From Candidatus Bathyarchaeota archaeon RBG_13_60_20 (GTDB lineage: Archaea; Thermoproteota; Bathyarchaeia; TCS64): DNA of 6,877 nucleotides. A program made the position numbers and the translations under genes. Positions 1 to 5,599 of this stretch are shown in pieces (within the stretch, counting starts at the first letter, position 1; every line of letters starts with the position of its first letter). The notes below the pieces were generated by a model, which ran no database searches, was not told where the DNA came from, and was given only the letters and a program-made list of their open reading frames with translations. Location: contig MEZG01000047.1 in assembly GCA_001775965.1 (NCBI GenBank), positions 1-6,877 of the forward strand, in the 5' to 3' direction.

Positions 1-96
1 CCTGAGGAACAGGATCACAATTACCGCCAGCAGCAGCAGGATCACCACCACGAGGAGCGCCTGGTACCCGCCCCAGCCGTTCATAGGGCCCATCAT
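1..96 (-). CDS. Small one-helix membrane protein, N-terminal part only
   Basis: The frame opens at ATG 96-94 and runs off the left edge without a stop, giving 32 residues. They begin with a short Met/Gly-rich stretch (MMGPMNGWGGY) followed by a strongly hydrophobic segment from about residue 12 to 31, rich in Leu, Val and Ile, which reads as one transmembrane helix. The family is not recognisable from so little. In-frame GTG codons at 117, 114 and 108 could extend it by 4 to 7 residues. I prefer the ATG because a G-rich stretch (GGTGGCGGTG on the minus strand) lies just upstream, but a TATA-like box near 144-155 would also suit a nearly leaderless GTG start at 117 or 114. It could be a complete small membrane protein or the anchor of a larger one. 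Confidence 0.5.
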   Translation of the reverse strand, partial: MMGPMNGWGGYQALLVVVILLLLAVIVILFLR

Positions 97-143
97 CCCG
101 TACTGCACCGCCACCACACGACCCAATGCAAATAGCCGACCGA

Positions 144-155
144 GGTTTTTATCCC
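144..155 (-). promoter_or_regulatory. TATA-like box for the left-edge membrane gene
   Basis: The minus strand reads GGGATAAAAACC, an A/T core flanked by G and C as in archaeal TATA boxes. A start about 25 bases downstream would fall near 122, giving a leader of about 26 bases to ATG 96 or only a few bases to GTG 117. Confidence 0.35.
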
Positions 156-347
156 TTTTTTCTTTTCATTTTCTCAGAATATGTAGGTTATACATCCAGG
201 CTATCAATAATAAAGTATTAGAATTATGGATTACAATGATTTTTGGCTAATGTGTTTTTTGAAGGCTCCGAAGCCAAGGACGAAGAGAGCCTCACCGGAG
301 TAAAAGTGTGAAGCACGAGATGGAATTTTTTTCCGCCAAATAACAAG

Positions 348-428
348 CACGCCGTTACGTGCCTAGCGTAAGCTCCGCCTGCCAACCATCCACTAACAAC
401 GATTGAACCCGAAAACAGAGGCGGCGTG
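348..428 (-). repeat. Inverted repeat (7 bp) just behind rps10
   Basis: CACGCCG at 348-354 is the exact reverse complement of CGGCGTG at 422-428, enclosing 67 bases. A second perfect pair, CCGCCT at 375-380 with AGGCGG at 419-424, shares three bases with it, so the two stems are mutually exclusive. The outer arm begins 3 bases after the rps10 stop codon, and on the minus strand the distal arm is followed by a T-rich tract (CTTGTTATTT). It may shape the 3' end of the EF-1A/rps10 transcript or be part of an unrecognised RNA. The 81-base span and 7-bp stem resemble tRNA dimensions, but the T arm and D arm are missing where they should be. Confidence 0.35.
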
Positions 429-431
429 ACC

Positions 432-740
432 CTACCGGATCTCCATCTCTATGTAGACCTCGTTGGGGACCCTGATCCTCATGATGCTCCGCATCACACG
501 GTCCCTCGCATCGATCTCTATGAGGCGCTTGTGCACACGCATCTCGAACCTGTCCCACGTATCGCTGCCGTCCCCGCAGGGCGTCCTCCTGGTGGGCACC
601 ACCAGCTTCTTGGTGGGCAGCGGTATGGGGCCGACAAGCTTCACCCCGATCCTCTTGGCAATGTCCTTGATCTCGTCGCAGACACCCTCCAGCTTCCCGG
701 TGTCCGTGCTGGTGAGCTTGATCCTTGCGCGTCGCGCCAT
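432..740 (-). CDS. rps10: 30S ribosomal protein uS10 (archaeal S10)
   Basis: A 102-residue protein matching archaeal uS10 in length and over its whole sequence. Recognisable blocks are ARIKLTSTD at residues 5-13, GPIPLPTKKLVVPTR near 37-51, an EMRVHKRLIEID block near 67-78, and the C-terminal MRIRVPNEVYIEMEI. uS10 sits in the head of the small subunit. The start is ATG 740-738, with a G-rich stretch (GGGGA on the minus strand, 750-746) 5 bases upstream. It lies 63 bases downstream of the EF-1A stop on the same strand, the EF-1A to S10 order common in archaea, so co-transcription is likely. A TATA-like ATTTAAG in the gap could also give it its own promoter. Identity is secure. Confidence 0.97.
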   Translation of the reverse strand: MARRARIKLTSTDTGKLEGVCDEIKDIAKRIGVKLVGPIPLPTKKLVVPTRRTPCGDGSDTWDRFEMRVHKRLIEIDARDRVMRSIMRIRVPNEVYIEMEIR

Positions 741-770
741 ATTGGTCCCCGTTACAACGTGAGAATCAGA

Positions 771-780
771 ACTTAAATGT
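771..780 (-). promoter_or_regulatory. Possible internal TATA box for rps10
   Basis: The minus strand reads AACATTTAAGT, with its core about 35 bases before the rps10 ATG. A start near 749 would leave a leader of about 9 bases holding the GGGGA stretch. The match to an archaeal TATA box is only fair, and read-through from EF-1A is the alternative. Confidence 0.25.
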
Positions 781-784
781 TACT

Positions 785-790
785 AAAAAA
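785..790 (-). terminator. T6 tract between EF-1A and rps10
   Basis: The minus strand has six consecutive T residues 13 to 18 bases after the EF-1A stop codon, preceded by a C-rich stretch. Archaeal RNA polymerase commonly releases at T-tracts without needing a hairpin, so this may partly terminate EF-1A transcripts and lower rps10 read-through. There is no clear stem before it, and it could equally be spacer DNA. Confidence 0.3.
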
Positions 791-803
791 GGGTTGGGGA
801 GGA

Positions 804-2108
804 CTACTGCTTGCTGTCCTCGATCTCCATGACGATGCCGGCGCCGATGGTGGTGCCCATGTCACGGAGCGCGAACCTGCCAAGCTGCGGGAAGTCCTTG
901 AAGGTCTCGATGGCGATGGGCTGCAGCGGGATGAACCGCACGATGGCCGCCTCACCCGTCCTGAGGAAGCTGGGGTTCTCCTCGACCACCTGGCCCGTCC
1001 TAGGGTCCAGCTTCGATAAGAGTTGGTCGAACCTCACAGCCATCTGGGCCGTGTGGATGTGCAGCACGGGGGTGTAGCCGACGCCGACGGCCGTGGGGTG
1101 GTGGATGATGAATATCCTTCCCTTGAAGGCCTGGGCCACGCGGCACGGAGTGTTCACGTGGCTCGCGACCTCGCCCCTCCTCAGCTTCTCCTTGAGGACG
1201 CCCTTAACGTTGAAGCCAATGTTGTCCCCCGGCCCCGCGCTATCGATCTTCGTGTAGTGGGTCTCGATGCTGTTGACCTTACCCGTCTCCTTGCTGGGCA
1301 TGAAGATCAGGTCGTCGCCCGGCTTGAGTACGCCTGTCTCCACCTTGCCCACCGGGGTCGTTCCCACGCCCCTGATGGTGTAGATCTCCTGGACGGGAAT
1401 CCTGAGAGGCTTGTCGGTGGGCTTGGGCGGCAGCTCGAAGGTGTCGAGGGCGTCCAGCAGCGTGGGGCCCGTGTACCAAGGCATATTGCCGCTCTTCTGG
1501 ACCAGGTTGTCGCCCGTCCAGCCGCTGGTGGGCACGAAGTGGATCCTGGATGGGTCATAGCCGACCATCTTGAGCAGCCTGCTCATGCCGTCCTTGACCT
1601 CCTCGTACCTCTGCTGGCTCCAATTGACCGAGGCGTCGTCCATCTTGTTGACGCCGACCACCAACTGGTTCACGCCCAGGGTCTTCGCGAGGAACGCGTG
1701 CTCACGGGTCTGGCCGCCCGGGTTGGTCCCAGCCTCGTACTCTCCCCTCTTGGCGGAGATCATGAGGACGGCGCCGTCGGCTTGGCTCGCGCCTGTGACC
1801 ATGTTCTTGACGAAGTCCCTGTGGCCAGGCGCGTCGATGATGGTGAATACGTTCTTCTTGGTCTCCAACTCGTAGAAGGCGAGGTCGATGGTCACACCAC
1901 GCTCGCGCTCCTCCTTGAGCCTGTCGAGCACCCAGGCGTACTTGAAGGACTCCTTGCCCATGGCCTTGGCCTCGGCCTCAAGGTCCTTCAGCTGCTTCTC
2001 AGGTATGGCTCCGGCCTTGTAGAACATGTGGCCCACAGTCGTGGACTTGCCGTGGTCTACGTGGCCTATGATGATCAGGTTGATGTGAGGTTTCTGCCTC
2101 TTGCTCAT
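804..2108 (-). CDS. tuf: Translation elongation factor EF-1 alpha (aEF1A)
   Basis: A 434-residue GTPase that delivers aminoacyl-tRNA to the ribosomal A site, full length for archaeal EF-1A. The G domain shows GHVDHGKS (15-22), the switch I region ending ERGVTIDLAFYE (69-80), DAPGHRD (92-98), NKMD (154-157) and SGWTGDN as the G5 region. The EF-1A-specific block GKESFKYAWVLD (51-62) separates it from bacterial EF-Tu. Domains 2 and 3 follow, with the expected tail RFALRDMGTTIGAGIV. After DAPGHRD it carries GEYEAGTNPGGQTREH (122-137), the longer form of this loop known from crenarchaea and eukaryotes. It starts at ATG 2108-2106 behind a good ribosome binding site, is divergent from rps12 and leads into rps10. 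No key residue is missing. Confidence 0.98.
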   Translation of the reverse strand: MSKRQKPHINLIIIGHVDHGKSTTVGHMFYKAGAIPEKQLKDLEAEAKAMGKESFKYAWVLDRLKEERERGVTIDLAFYELETKKNVFTIIDAPGHRDFVKNMVTGASQADGAVLMISAKRGEYEAGTNPGGQTREHAFLAKTLGVNQLVVGVNKMDDASVNWSQQRYEEVKDGMSRLLKMVGYDPSRIHFVPTSGWTGDNLVQKSGNMPWYTGPTLLDALDTFELPPKPTDKPLRIPVQEIYTIRGVGTTPVGKVETGVLKPGDDLIFMPSKETGKVNSIETHYTKIDSAGPGDNIGFNVKGVLKEKLRRGEVASHVNTPCRVAQAFKGRIFIIHHPTAVGVGYTPVLHIHTAQMAVRFDQLLSKLDPRTGQVVEENPSFLRTGEAAIVRFIPLQPIAIETFKDFPQLGRFALRDMGTTIGAGIVMEIEDSKQ

Positions 2109-2116
2109 CTCTGAAT

Positions 2117-2122
2117 TCTCCT
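2117..2122 (-). promoter_or_regulatory. Shine-Dalgarno site of EF-1A
   Basis: AGGAGA on the minus strand lies 8 bases before the ATG at 2108 and pairs with the 3' end of archaeal 16S rRNA. It fixes this ATG as the start. Confidence 0.65.
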
Positions 2123-2142
2123 ACACCTTCAACCAACATGAA

Positions 2143-2153
2143 GTTTAAAAAGG
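2143..2153 (-). promoter_or_regulatory. TATA box of EF-1A
   Basis: The minus strand reads CCTTTTTAAAC. A start about 25 bases downstream falls near 2122, giving a very short leader of roughly 13 bases that still just contains the AGGAGA site. This is the strongest A/T core in the rps12/EF-1A divergent gap on this strand. Confidence 0.5.
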
Positions 2154-2238
2154 TTAGGTTTACAGCGTTTTAACCAATCAACCCTTCAACTCTACGTGAA
2201 ATAATGGATTAAAAGACTTAACAACGAGAATGCGTAAA

Positions 2239-2246
2239 GTTTAATA
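2239..2246 (+). promoter_or_regulatory. TATA-like box of rps12
   Basis: GTTTAATA follows a purine-rich stretch (GTAAA) of the kind that can serve as a BRE. A start about 26 bases on would be near 2268, at the edge of the ribosome binding site. A second candidate, GGATTAAAAG at 2206-2215, would give a leader of about 40 bases that keeps the whole site. The sequence alone does not choose between them. Confidence 0.35.
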
Positions 2247-2264
2247 CGGTACCCGCATCGGAGT

Positions 2265-2271
2265 GGTGGAG
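2265..2271 (+). promoter_or_regulatory. Shine-Dalgarno site of rps12
   Basis: GGTGGAG lies 6 bases before ATG 2278. The in-frame GTG codons at 2263 and 2266 overlap this site, which argues that they are not the start and that the protein begins MANGLYAARR. Confidence 0.6.
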
Positions 2272-2277
2272 AATCAG

Positions 2278-2706
2278 ATGGCAAACGGACTCTACGCTGC
2301 CCGCAGGAAACAGAAGATCAGGAAGAAGATGCGGTACAAGAGCAAGGACTACGTGCTGCGGCTCAAGAGGAAGACTGAGAAGACGGACCTGCTGGAGGGG
2401 GCCCCCATGGGCCGGGCTATAGTGCTCCAGAAGGTGGGCATCGAGTCCAAGCAGCCCAACTCAGCCATCAGGAAATGCGTGAGGGTGCAGCTCATCAAGA
2501 ACGGGAGGCTGGTCACGGCGTTCCTTCCCGGCGACGGTGCCCTCAACTACGTGGATGAGCACGACGAGGTCACCATCGAGGGAATCCACGGGCCCCGCTC
2601 GAGGTCCATGGGTGATATCCCTGGAGTTAGGTACAAGGTGAGCCAGGTAAACGGGACGCCCCTCGACCTGCTGGTCGTAGGCAAGGTCCAAAAGTCTATG
2701 CGTTAA
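2278..2706 (+). CDS. rps12: 30S ribosomal protein uS12 (archaeal S12)
   Basis: A 142-residue protein of the normal archaeal uS12 length. It is a decoding-centre protein that monitors codon-anticodon pairing with 16S rRNA. The basic N terminus (AARRKQKIRKK) is followed by the conserved loop KQPNSAIRKCVRVQ (58-71), the second decoding loop PGDGALNYVDEHDEV (84-98 region) and the archaeal signature SMGDIPGVRYKV (109-120). The start is set by GGTGGAG upstream. A GTG 15 bases earlier gives a longer frame but lies inside that ribosome binding site. The gene is divergent from EF-1A with a 169-base gap, and its last 11 bases overlap the end of the convergent MFS gene. Its usual partner rps7 is not next to it. 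Confidence 0.97.
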   Translation: MANGLYAARRKQKIRKKMRYKSKDYVLRLKRKTEKTDLLEGAPMGRAIVLQKVGIESKQPNSAIRKCVRVQLIKNGRLVTAFLPGDGALNYVDEHDEVTIEGIHGPRSRSMGDIPGVRYKVSQVNGTPLDLLVVGKVQKSMR

Positions 2707-3907
2707 TATTCTGTACGGTGTGGGCCCCTGATGGGCCCGTGTTCTCCCTTATCATCATGGCGAGGGGTACGCTCACCGCCAGAAGCACCGTTGAGACGTA
2801 GAAGCAGTACGCTATCCCGTGGGCGGCGAACACGGCAGTCATGACGATGGGGCCCAAGACGGAGCCCAGGTCGAAGAAGGTCCTGTACACCCCTATGCCT
2901 GCCCCCCTCTGGCGGGGCTCGACAGCCTCGGCTGAAAGCACGGGGCCCATAATCCATATGGCGCCCGAGGTGAAGCCCACGACGCTCATGAGTGCGGCGA
3001 TGGCTAGGTAACCTGTCACGAAACTCATAGCCAAGATAAGAGCCGCTGTGGACACTATCCCGAATACCAGCACAGGCTTGCGGCCCAACCTGTCGGAAAT
3101 AGCGCCCATGGTGAACATGGCCACCACGAAGCCAACGCTCCTGGCCCCCATAATGTAGCCTATCTCTGCCAGTGGGAACCCGAGGGTCTCCTCGGCGTAC
3201 AGCGGGAACACAGTATAGATGAGGCCCGTGCTCATCACAAACTCGGCGAGCGTGATTGCCGCCATGACGACCAAGGTGGGGTTCACGATGACCTCCGGCA
3301 GGTCCCTGAGGTTCATAGGTGTCCCGACAGTGTGGTGCTGCGTTTCCCTCCTAATGTGGGGAGGGGCCACCAGAAGCAAAGTGGCGGCTACCGCCAGGAC
3401 GGAGCTTAGGATGAACCCACCCTTGAATCCGAGGCTCTCTATCACGTAGCCGCTCATCCCCGAGCCTATCACAGTTCCTATGAACTCTATGCCCTGGAAG
3501 AGGCCCATGGCGCTGCCCCGCCTCTCGGCGTCGAAGAGGTTCACTATGAAGGTCATGGACACGGCGAAGAACAGGGGTGCCCCAAGCCCCATGATGGCCC
3601 TCACGATGACGAGGAATACGGGGGACTCCACATTGATGGTGAGCATGTTACCCAGAACTGTGAGCAGAGCCCCGGCTACCATGGGCTTATAGTAGCCGAT
3701 CCGCGCCGAAATGAAGCCGCTGGGCACCTCCAGGAGCACCCGGCTGACCCAGTACCCGGCCACCGCGTACCCAATCATCACGCCCGTTGCTCCTATACGC
3801 TTGGCGAAGATGCTGAGAAGCGGGTTCGTTATCTGGGTGGCCAGCATCATGAGGAAGGCGATGGCGCAGAGCAGGTAATAGGTCGAGGAGTACCCCTTGT
3901 AGCCCAT
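2696..3907 (-). CDS. Major facilitator superfamily (MFS) transporter
   Basis: A 403-residue, very hydrophobic protein with about 12 predicted membrane helices, the usual MFS size. The best marker is motif A, GAISDRLGRKP (268-278), in the loop between helices 8 and 9. Its N-terminal counterpart between helices 2 and 3 is degenerate (GFISARIGYYKP, 64-75). The two halves also share a loop pattern, RRGSAMGLFQG near 129-139 and QRGAGIGVYR in the C half, as expected from the internal duplication of the fold. It should move a small solute across the cytoplasmic membrane, probably proton-coupled, but the substrate cannot be told. The start is ATG 3907. GGGAGGT lies 13 bases upstream, rather far, and a TATA box about 30 bases upstream suggests an almost leaderless mRNA. 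It sits antisense between rps12 and rps7. Confidence 0.9.
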   Translation of the reverse strand: MGYKGYSSTYYLLCAIAFLMMLATQITNPLLSIFAKRIGATGVMIGYAVAGYWVSRVLLEVPSGFISARIGYYKPMVAGALLTVLGNMLTINVESPVFLVIVRAIMGLGAPLFFAVSMTFIVNLFDAERRGSAMGLFQGIEFIGTVIGSGMSGYVIESLGFKGGFILSSVLAVAATLLLVAPPHIRRETQHHTVGTPMNLRDLPEVIVNPTLVVMAAITLAEFVMSTGLIYTVFPLYAEETLGFPLAEIGYIMGARSVGFVVAMFTMGAISDRLGRKPVLVFGIVSTAALILAMSFVTGYLAIAALMSVVGFTSGAIWIMGPVLSAEAVEPRQRGAGIGVYRTFFDLGSVLGPIVMTAVFAAHGIAYCFYVSTVLLAVSVPLAMMIRENTGPSGAHTVQNINA

Positions 3908-3932
3908 GGCTCCCGTAATAACCTCCCATCCC

Positions 3933-3942
3933 CTTAAAAGGC
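3933..3942 (-). promoter_or_regulatory. TATA box of the MFS gene
   Basis: The minus strand reads CCTTTTAAGG, centred about 31 bases before the ATG at 3907. The expected start near 3912 leaves only a few leader bases, which would exclude the GGGAGGT at 3927-3921 from the transcript. Confidence 0.45.
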
Positions 3943-3962
3943 TGCGGTCGTTTTTGACAATG

Positions 3963-3972
3963 CTTTTATTTA
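3963..3972 (+). promoter_or_regulatory. TATA box of rps7
   Basis: CTTTTATTTA is the clearest plus-strand A/T core in the MFS/rps7 divergent gap. A start about 26 bases downstream falls near 3994, leaving a leader of about 19 bases before ATG 4013. It overlaps the upstream in-frame GTG at 3974, which therefore cannot be the start codon if this box is used. Confidence 0.55.
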
Positions 3973-4012
3973 TGTGAGCCTTTCAAAGTCACTGCATTCA
4001 CGAAGTGGTCAA

Positions 4013-4606
4013 ATGAGCGAAGAGGAAGTTCAGGTACAGGACAGCGAGATCCGGCTCTTCGGGGAGTACAGCTTTGGCGGCATCGAGGTCAGGGACATCA
4101 GCCTGAAGCGCTACCTGAACCTGGACCCAGTCTACATCCCCCACAGCGGTGGCAGGCACGAGGCCAGGAGGTTCAGGAAAAGCACCCTCAACATCGTGGA
4201 ACGCTTGATCAACAGCCTAATGAAGCCAGGCTCCAGCGGCGGGGAGAAGAGCAGGATCACAGACAGCACTAGGACAGCGTTCAGGATTATAGTCCTCAAG
4301 ACGGGCAGGAACCCCGTGGAGGTTCTAGTCCGTGCAGTGGAGAACTCGGCCCCCAACGAGGACACAACTAGGATCGGGTACGGAGGAGTCGTCTACAGGC
4401 TTGCCGTTGACATCAGCCCGCAGCGCCGCATCGACATCGCCCTCAGGTTCATCGTGAAGGGCATCGTGGAGCAGACCTTTGGCACCAGGAAGGCGCTGGA
4501 GGAGGTCATCGCTGACAACCTCATAGGTGCAGCCAACAACGACGGCAACAACTTCGCTGTCCGCAGGAAGCTGGAGATGGAGCGCGTAGCCCTATCATCC
4601 AGGTAA
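4013..4606 (+). CDS. rps7: 30S ribosomal protein uS7 (archaeal S7)
   Basis: A 197-residue protein of normal archaeal uS7 length. It binds the 3' major domain of 16S rRNA, nucleates assembly of the small-subunit head and lies near the E site. Conserved blocks are the RRFRKSTLNIVERLIN region (52-67), KTGRNPVEVLVRAVEN (96-111), EDTTRIGYGGVVY (116-128), SPQRRIDIALR (135-145) and the C-terminal AANND with ERVALSSR. I chose ATG 4013 because the longer frame from GTG 3974 adds 13 residues that overlap the TATA box. The ribosome binding site is weak (GTGGTC 4 bases before the ATG). It is divergent from the MFS gene and ends 9 bases from the end of the convergent UbiA gene. Confidence 0.97.
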   Translation: MSEEEVQVQDSEIRLFGEYSFGGIEVRDISLKRYLNLDPVYIPHSGGRHEARRFRKSTLNIVERLINSLMKPGSSGGEKSRITDSTRTAFRIIVLKTGRNPVEVLVRAVENSAPNEDTTRIGYGGVVYRLAVDISPQRRIDIALRFIVKGIVEQTFGTRKALEEVIADNLIGAANNDGNNFAVRRKLEMERVALSSR

Positions 4607-4615
4607 ACCCCTTAT

Positions 4616-5461
4616 TCATAGCAGACTCCCGGCCGCGAAGCCCGCCAGCCCCACGAGCATCAGGATCAGCACCCTGTTCTTGACGCGTCGGCTGTTCTCC
4701 CGGCTCGGGTCCTTGACCAGACTGTAGCCCCCGTAAATGAGGCCGAGGTCCGTGACGACTACGAACGGTGTATACCATAGGCTCACGAGCCCAAGGAATA
4801 CAGGCGCGACGCTTGTAGCAGCAGCAGCCAGGAAGAACGTGGCGGCCAACCTCGACGCGACCCTGGAGCCCCTGGACACGGCTACGGTCTTCACGCCCAA
4901 GCCCCTGTCACCCTCCATGTCTACTATGCCCTTGGCCACCTCGCGGCCCGTGTTGCTCAGGAAGGCCATCAAACCGAAGTACAGGCTGACGCCCATTCTC
5001 CCCGTCAAGACGCCGCCGTAGATGAAGGGGAGGGCTATGCACGTGCTCACCATGAGGTTTCCGGGGAAACCTGTGCGCTTGCCCCACGCCGAGTACGCGG
5101 CCATCACAACCCAGCTGAACCCTGCTATGGCGATGGCCTGGGCAGACACGAGGTACGACGCCGCCAACCCCACCATGCTGAGCAGCCCCGTGAGAGCCAG
5201 CGCCTCCGCTGGGGTCACCCTCCCGCTGGGTATGGGCCTCCCTGGCTCGTTCACTGCGTCGACGCCCCTGTCAAAGTAGTCGTTCACCGCCATGGAAGCA
5301 CCGGTCAGGGTCGAGCCTGTAACGAAGGCTAGGAGTAGCACCCAGGGGTCGCCCATGATGGACGCCCCACCGGTCACGGCTGCGCCCACGATGATGGCGA
5401 GCCCCACCATGAGCGAGTTCACAGGTCTGGTAATCTCCAGTAGCGCCCCCGCCTTCCCCAT
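4616..5461 (-). CDS. ubiA: UbiA prenyltransferase, probable digeranylgeranylglyceryl phosphate synthase
   Basis: A 281-residue membrane protein with 8 to 9 hydrophobic segments. The first Asp-rich motif is NDYFDRGVD (60-68), followed by the archaeal NEPGRPIPSGR (71-81). The second is GREVAKGIVDMEGD (172-185) with D181 and D185; these motifs bind Mg and the prenyl diphosphate. YSAWGKRTGFPGN (123-135) also fits the family. The match to REIxKDxxDxEGD-type sequences points to the enzyme that adds the second geranylgeranyl chain to geranylgeranylglyceryl phosphate in archaeal ether-lipid synthesis (EC 2.5.1.42), in the membrane. Other UbiA branches (heme O synthase, menaquinone prenyltransferases) are less likely but not formally excluded. 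It starts at ATG 5461, with a TATA box at leaderless distance. No other lipid gene is nearby. Confidence 0.9.
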   Translation of the reverse strand: MGKAGALLEITRPVNSLMVGLAIIVGAAVTGGASIMGDPWVLLLAFVTGSTLTGASMAVNDYFDRGVDAVNEPGRPIPSGRVTPAEALALTGLLSMVGLAASYLVSAQAIAIAGFSWVVMAAYSAWGKRTGFPGNLMVSTCIALPFIYGGVLTGRMGVSLYFGLMAFLSNTGREVAKGIVDMEGDRGLGVKTVAVSRGSRVASRLAATFFLAAAATSVAPVFLGLVSLWYTPFVVVTDLGLIYGGYSLVKDPSRENSRRVKNRVLILMLVGLAGFAAGSLL

Positions 5462-5483
5462 GAGGGTACCTGTTAGCCTTCGA

Positions 5484-5492
5484 TTTTATAAA
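5484..5492 (-). promoter_or_regulatory. TATA box of ubiA at leaderless spacing
   Basis: The minus strand reads TTTATAAAA, a near-consensus archaeal TATA box, centred 27 bases before the A of ATG 5461. Transcription should start on or next to the start codon. No Shine-Dalgarno sequence lies upstream of this ATG, which agrees with a leaderless mRNA. Confidence 0.65.
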
Positions 5493-5544
5493 CCACGTGA
5501 GGCTAGTAAACGGAATAACTGCCTTACGGAGGTTGTAGCGCCCC

Positions 5545-5558
5545 GTAAAAGACATAAC
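5545..5558 (+). promoter_or_regulatory. Possible TATA region of the TPR gene
   Basis: GTAAAAGACATAAC is the most A/T-rich plus-strand stretch at a usable distance from ATG 5600. It would place the start near 5575 with a leader of about 25 bases. It is a weak match. Confidence 0.25.
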
Positions 5559-5599
5559 TCTTTGAACCTAATCCTACCCATACCACCAGGCGAGTATCC

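Larger units (their letters stand above)
97..431. other. 335-base region without a convincing gene
   Basis: The stretch between the left-edge gene and the end of rps10 is AT-rich from about 130 to 345, unlike the coding DNA. It holds no supported open frame. What it does hold: plus-strand T-runs at 240-244, 255-260 and 326-332; a TATA-like plus-strand sequence (GGTTATACAT) near 187; a short perfect hairpin at 264-275 (GGCT-CCGA-AGCC); a 5-bp hairpin at 347-362 (GCACG/CGTGC); and the longer inverted repeat described separately. A T-arm-like string occurs on the minus strand at 410-401, but no tRNA folds around it. A small RNA or simple 3' untranslated and promoter DNA are both possible. Confidence 0.5.

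Noticed and set aside
208..220. AT-only hairpin TAATA/TATTA
   Set aside because: Five A-T pairs around a 3-base loop are expected by chance in such AT-rich DNA.
401..410. tRNA T-arm-like GGGTTCAATC on the minus strand
   Set aside because: The base after the loop does not pair to close the T stem. The flanks do not form a 5-bp stem, and no D or anticodon arm can be placed with the 7-bp outer stem in either direction.
97..431. C/D box small RNA in the intergenic gap
   Set aside because: I found an AATGATT resembling a C box near 236 but no matching D box (CTGA) at a suitable distance on the same strand.
1023..2114. 363-codon plus-strand open frame opposite EF-1A
   Set aside because: It is a GC-rich antisense shadow of a certain, conserved gene, with low-complexity composition and no recognisable domain.
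2263..2277. GTG start giving uS12 five extra residues (MVENQ)
   Set aside because: The GTG codons overlap the GGTGGAG ribosome binding site, which is ideally placed for ATG 2278.
3974..4012. GTG start giving uS7 thirteen extra residues
   Set aside because: It lies on the TATA box and upstream of the predicted transcription start. The added residues are not part of conserved uS7, and ATG 4013 gives the normal length.
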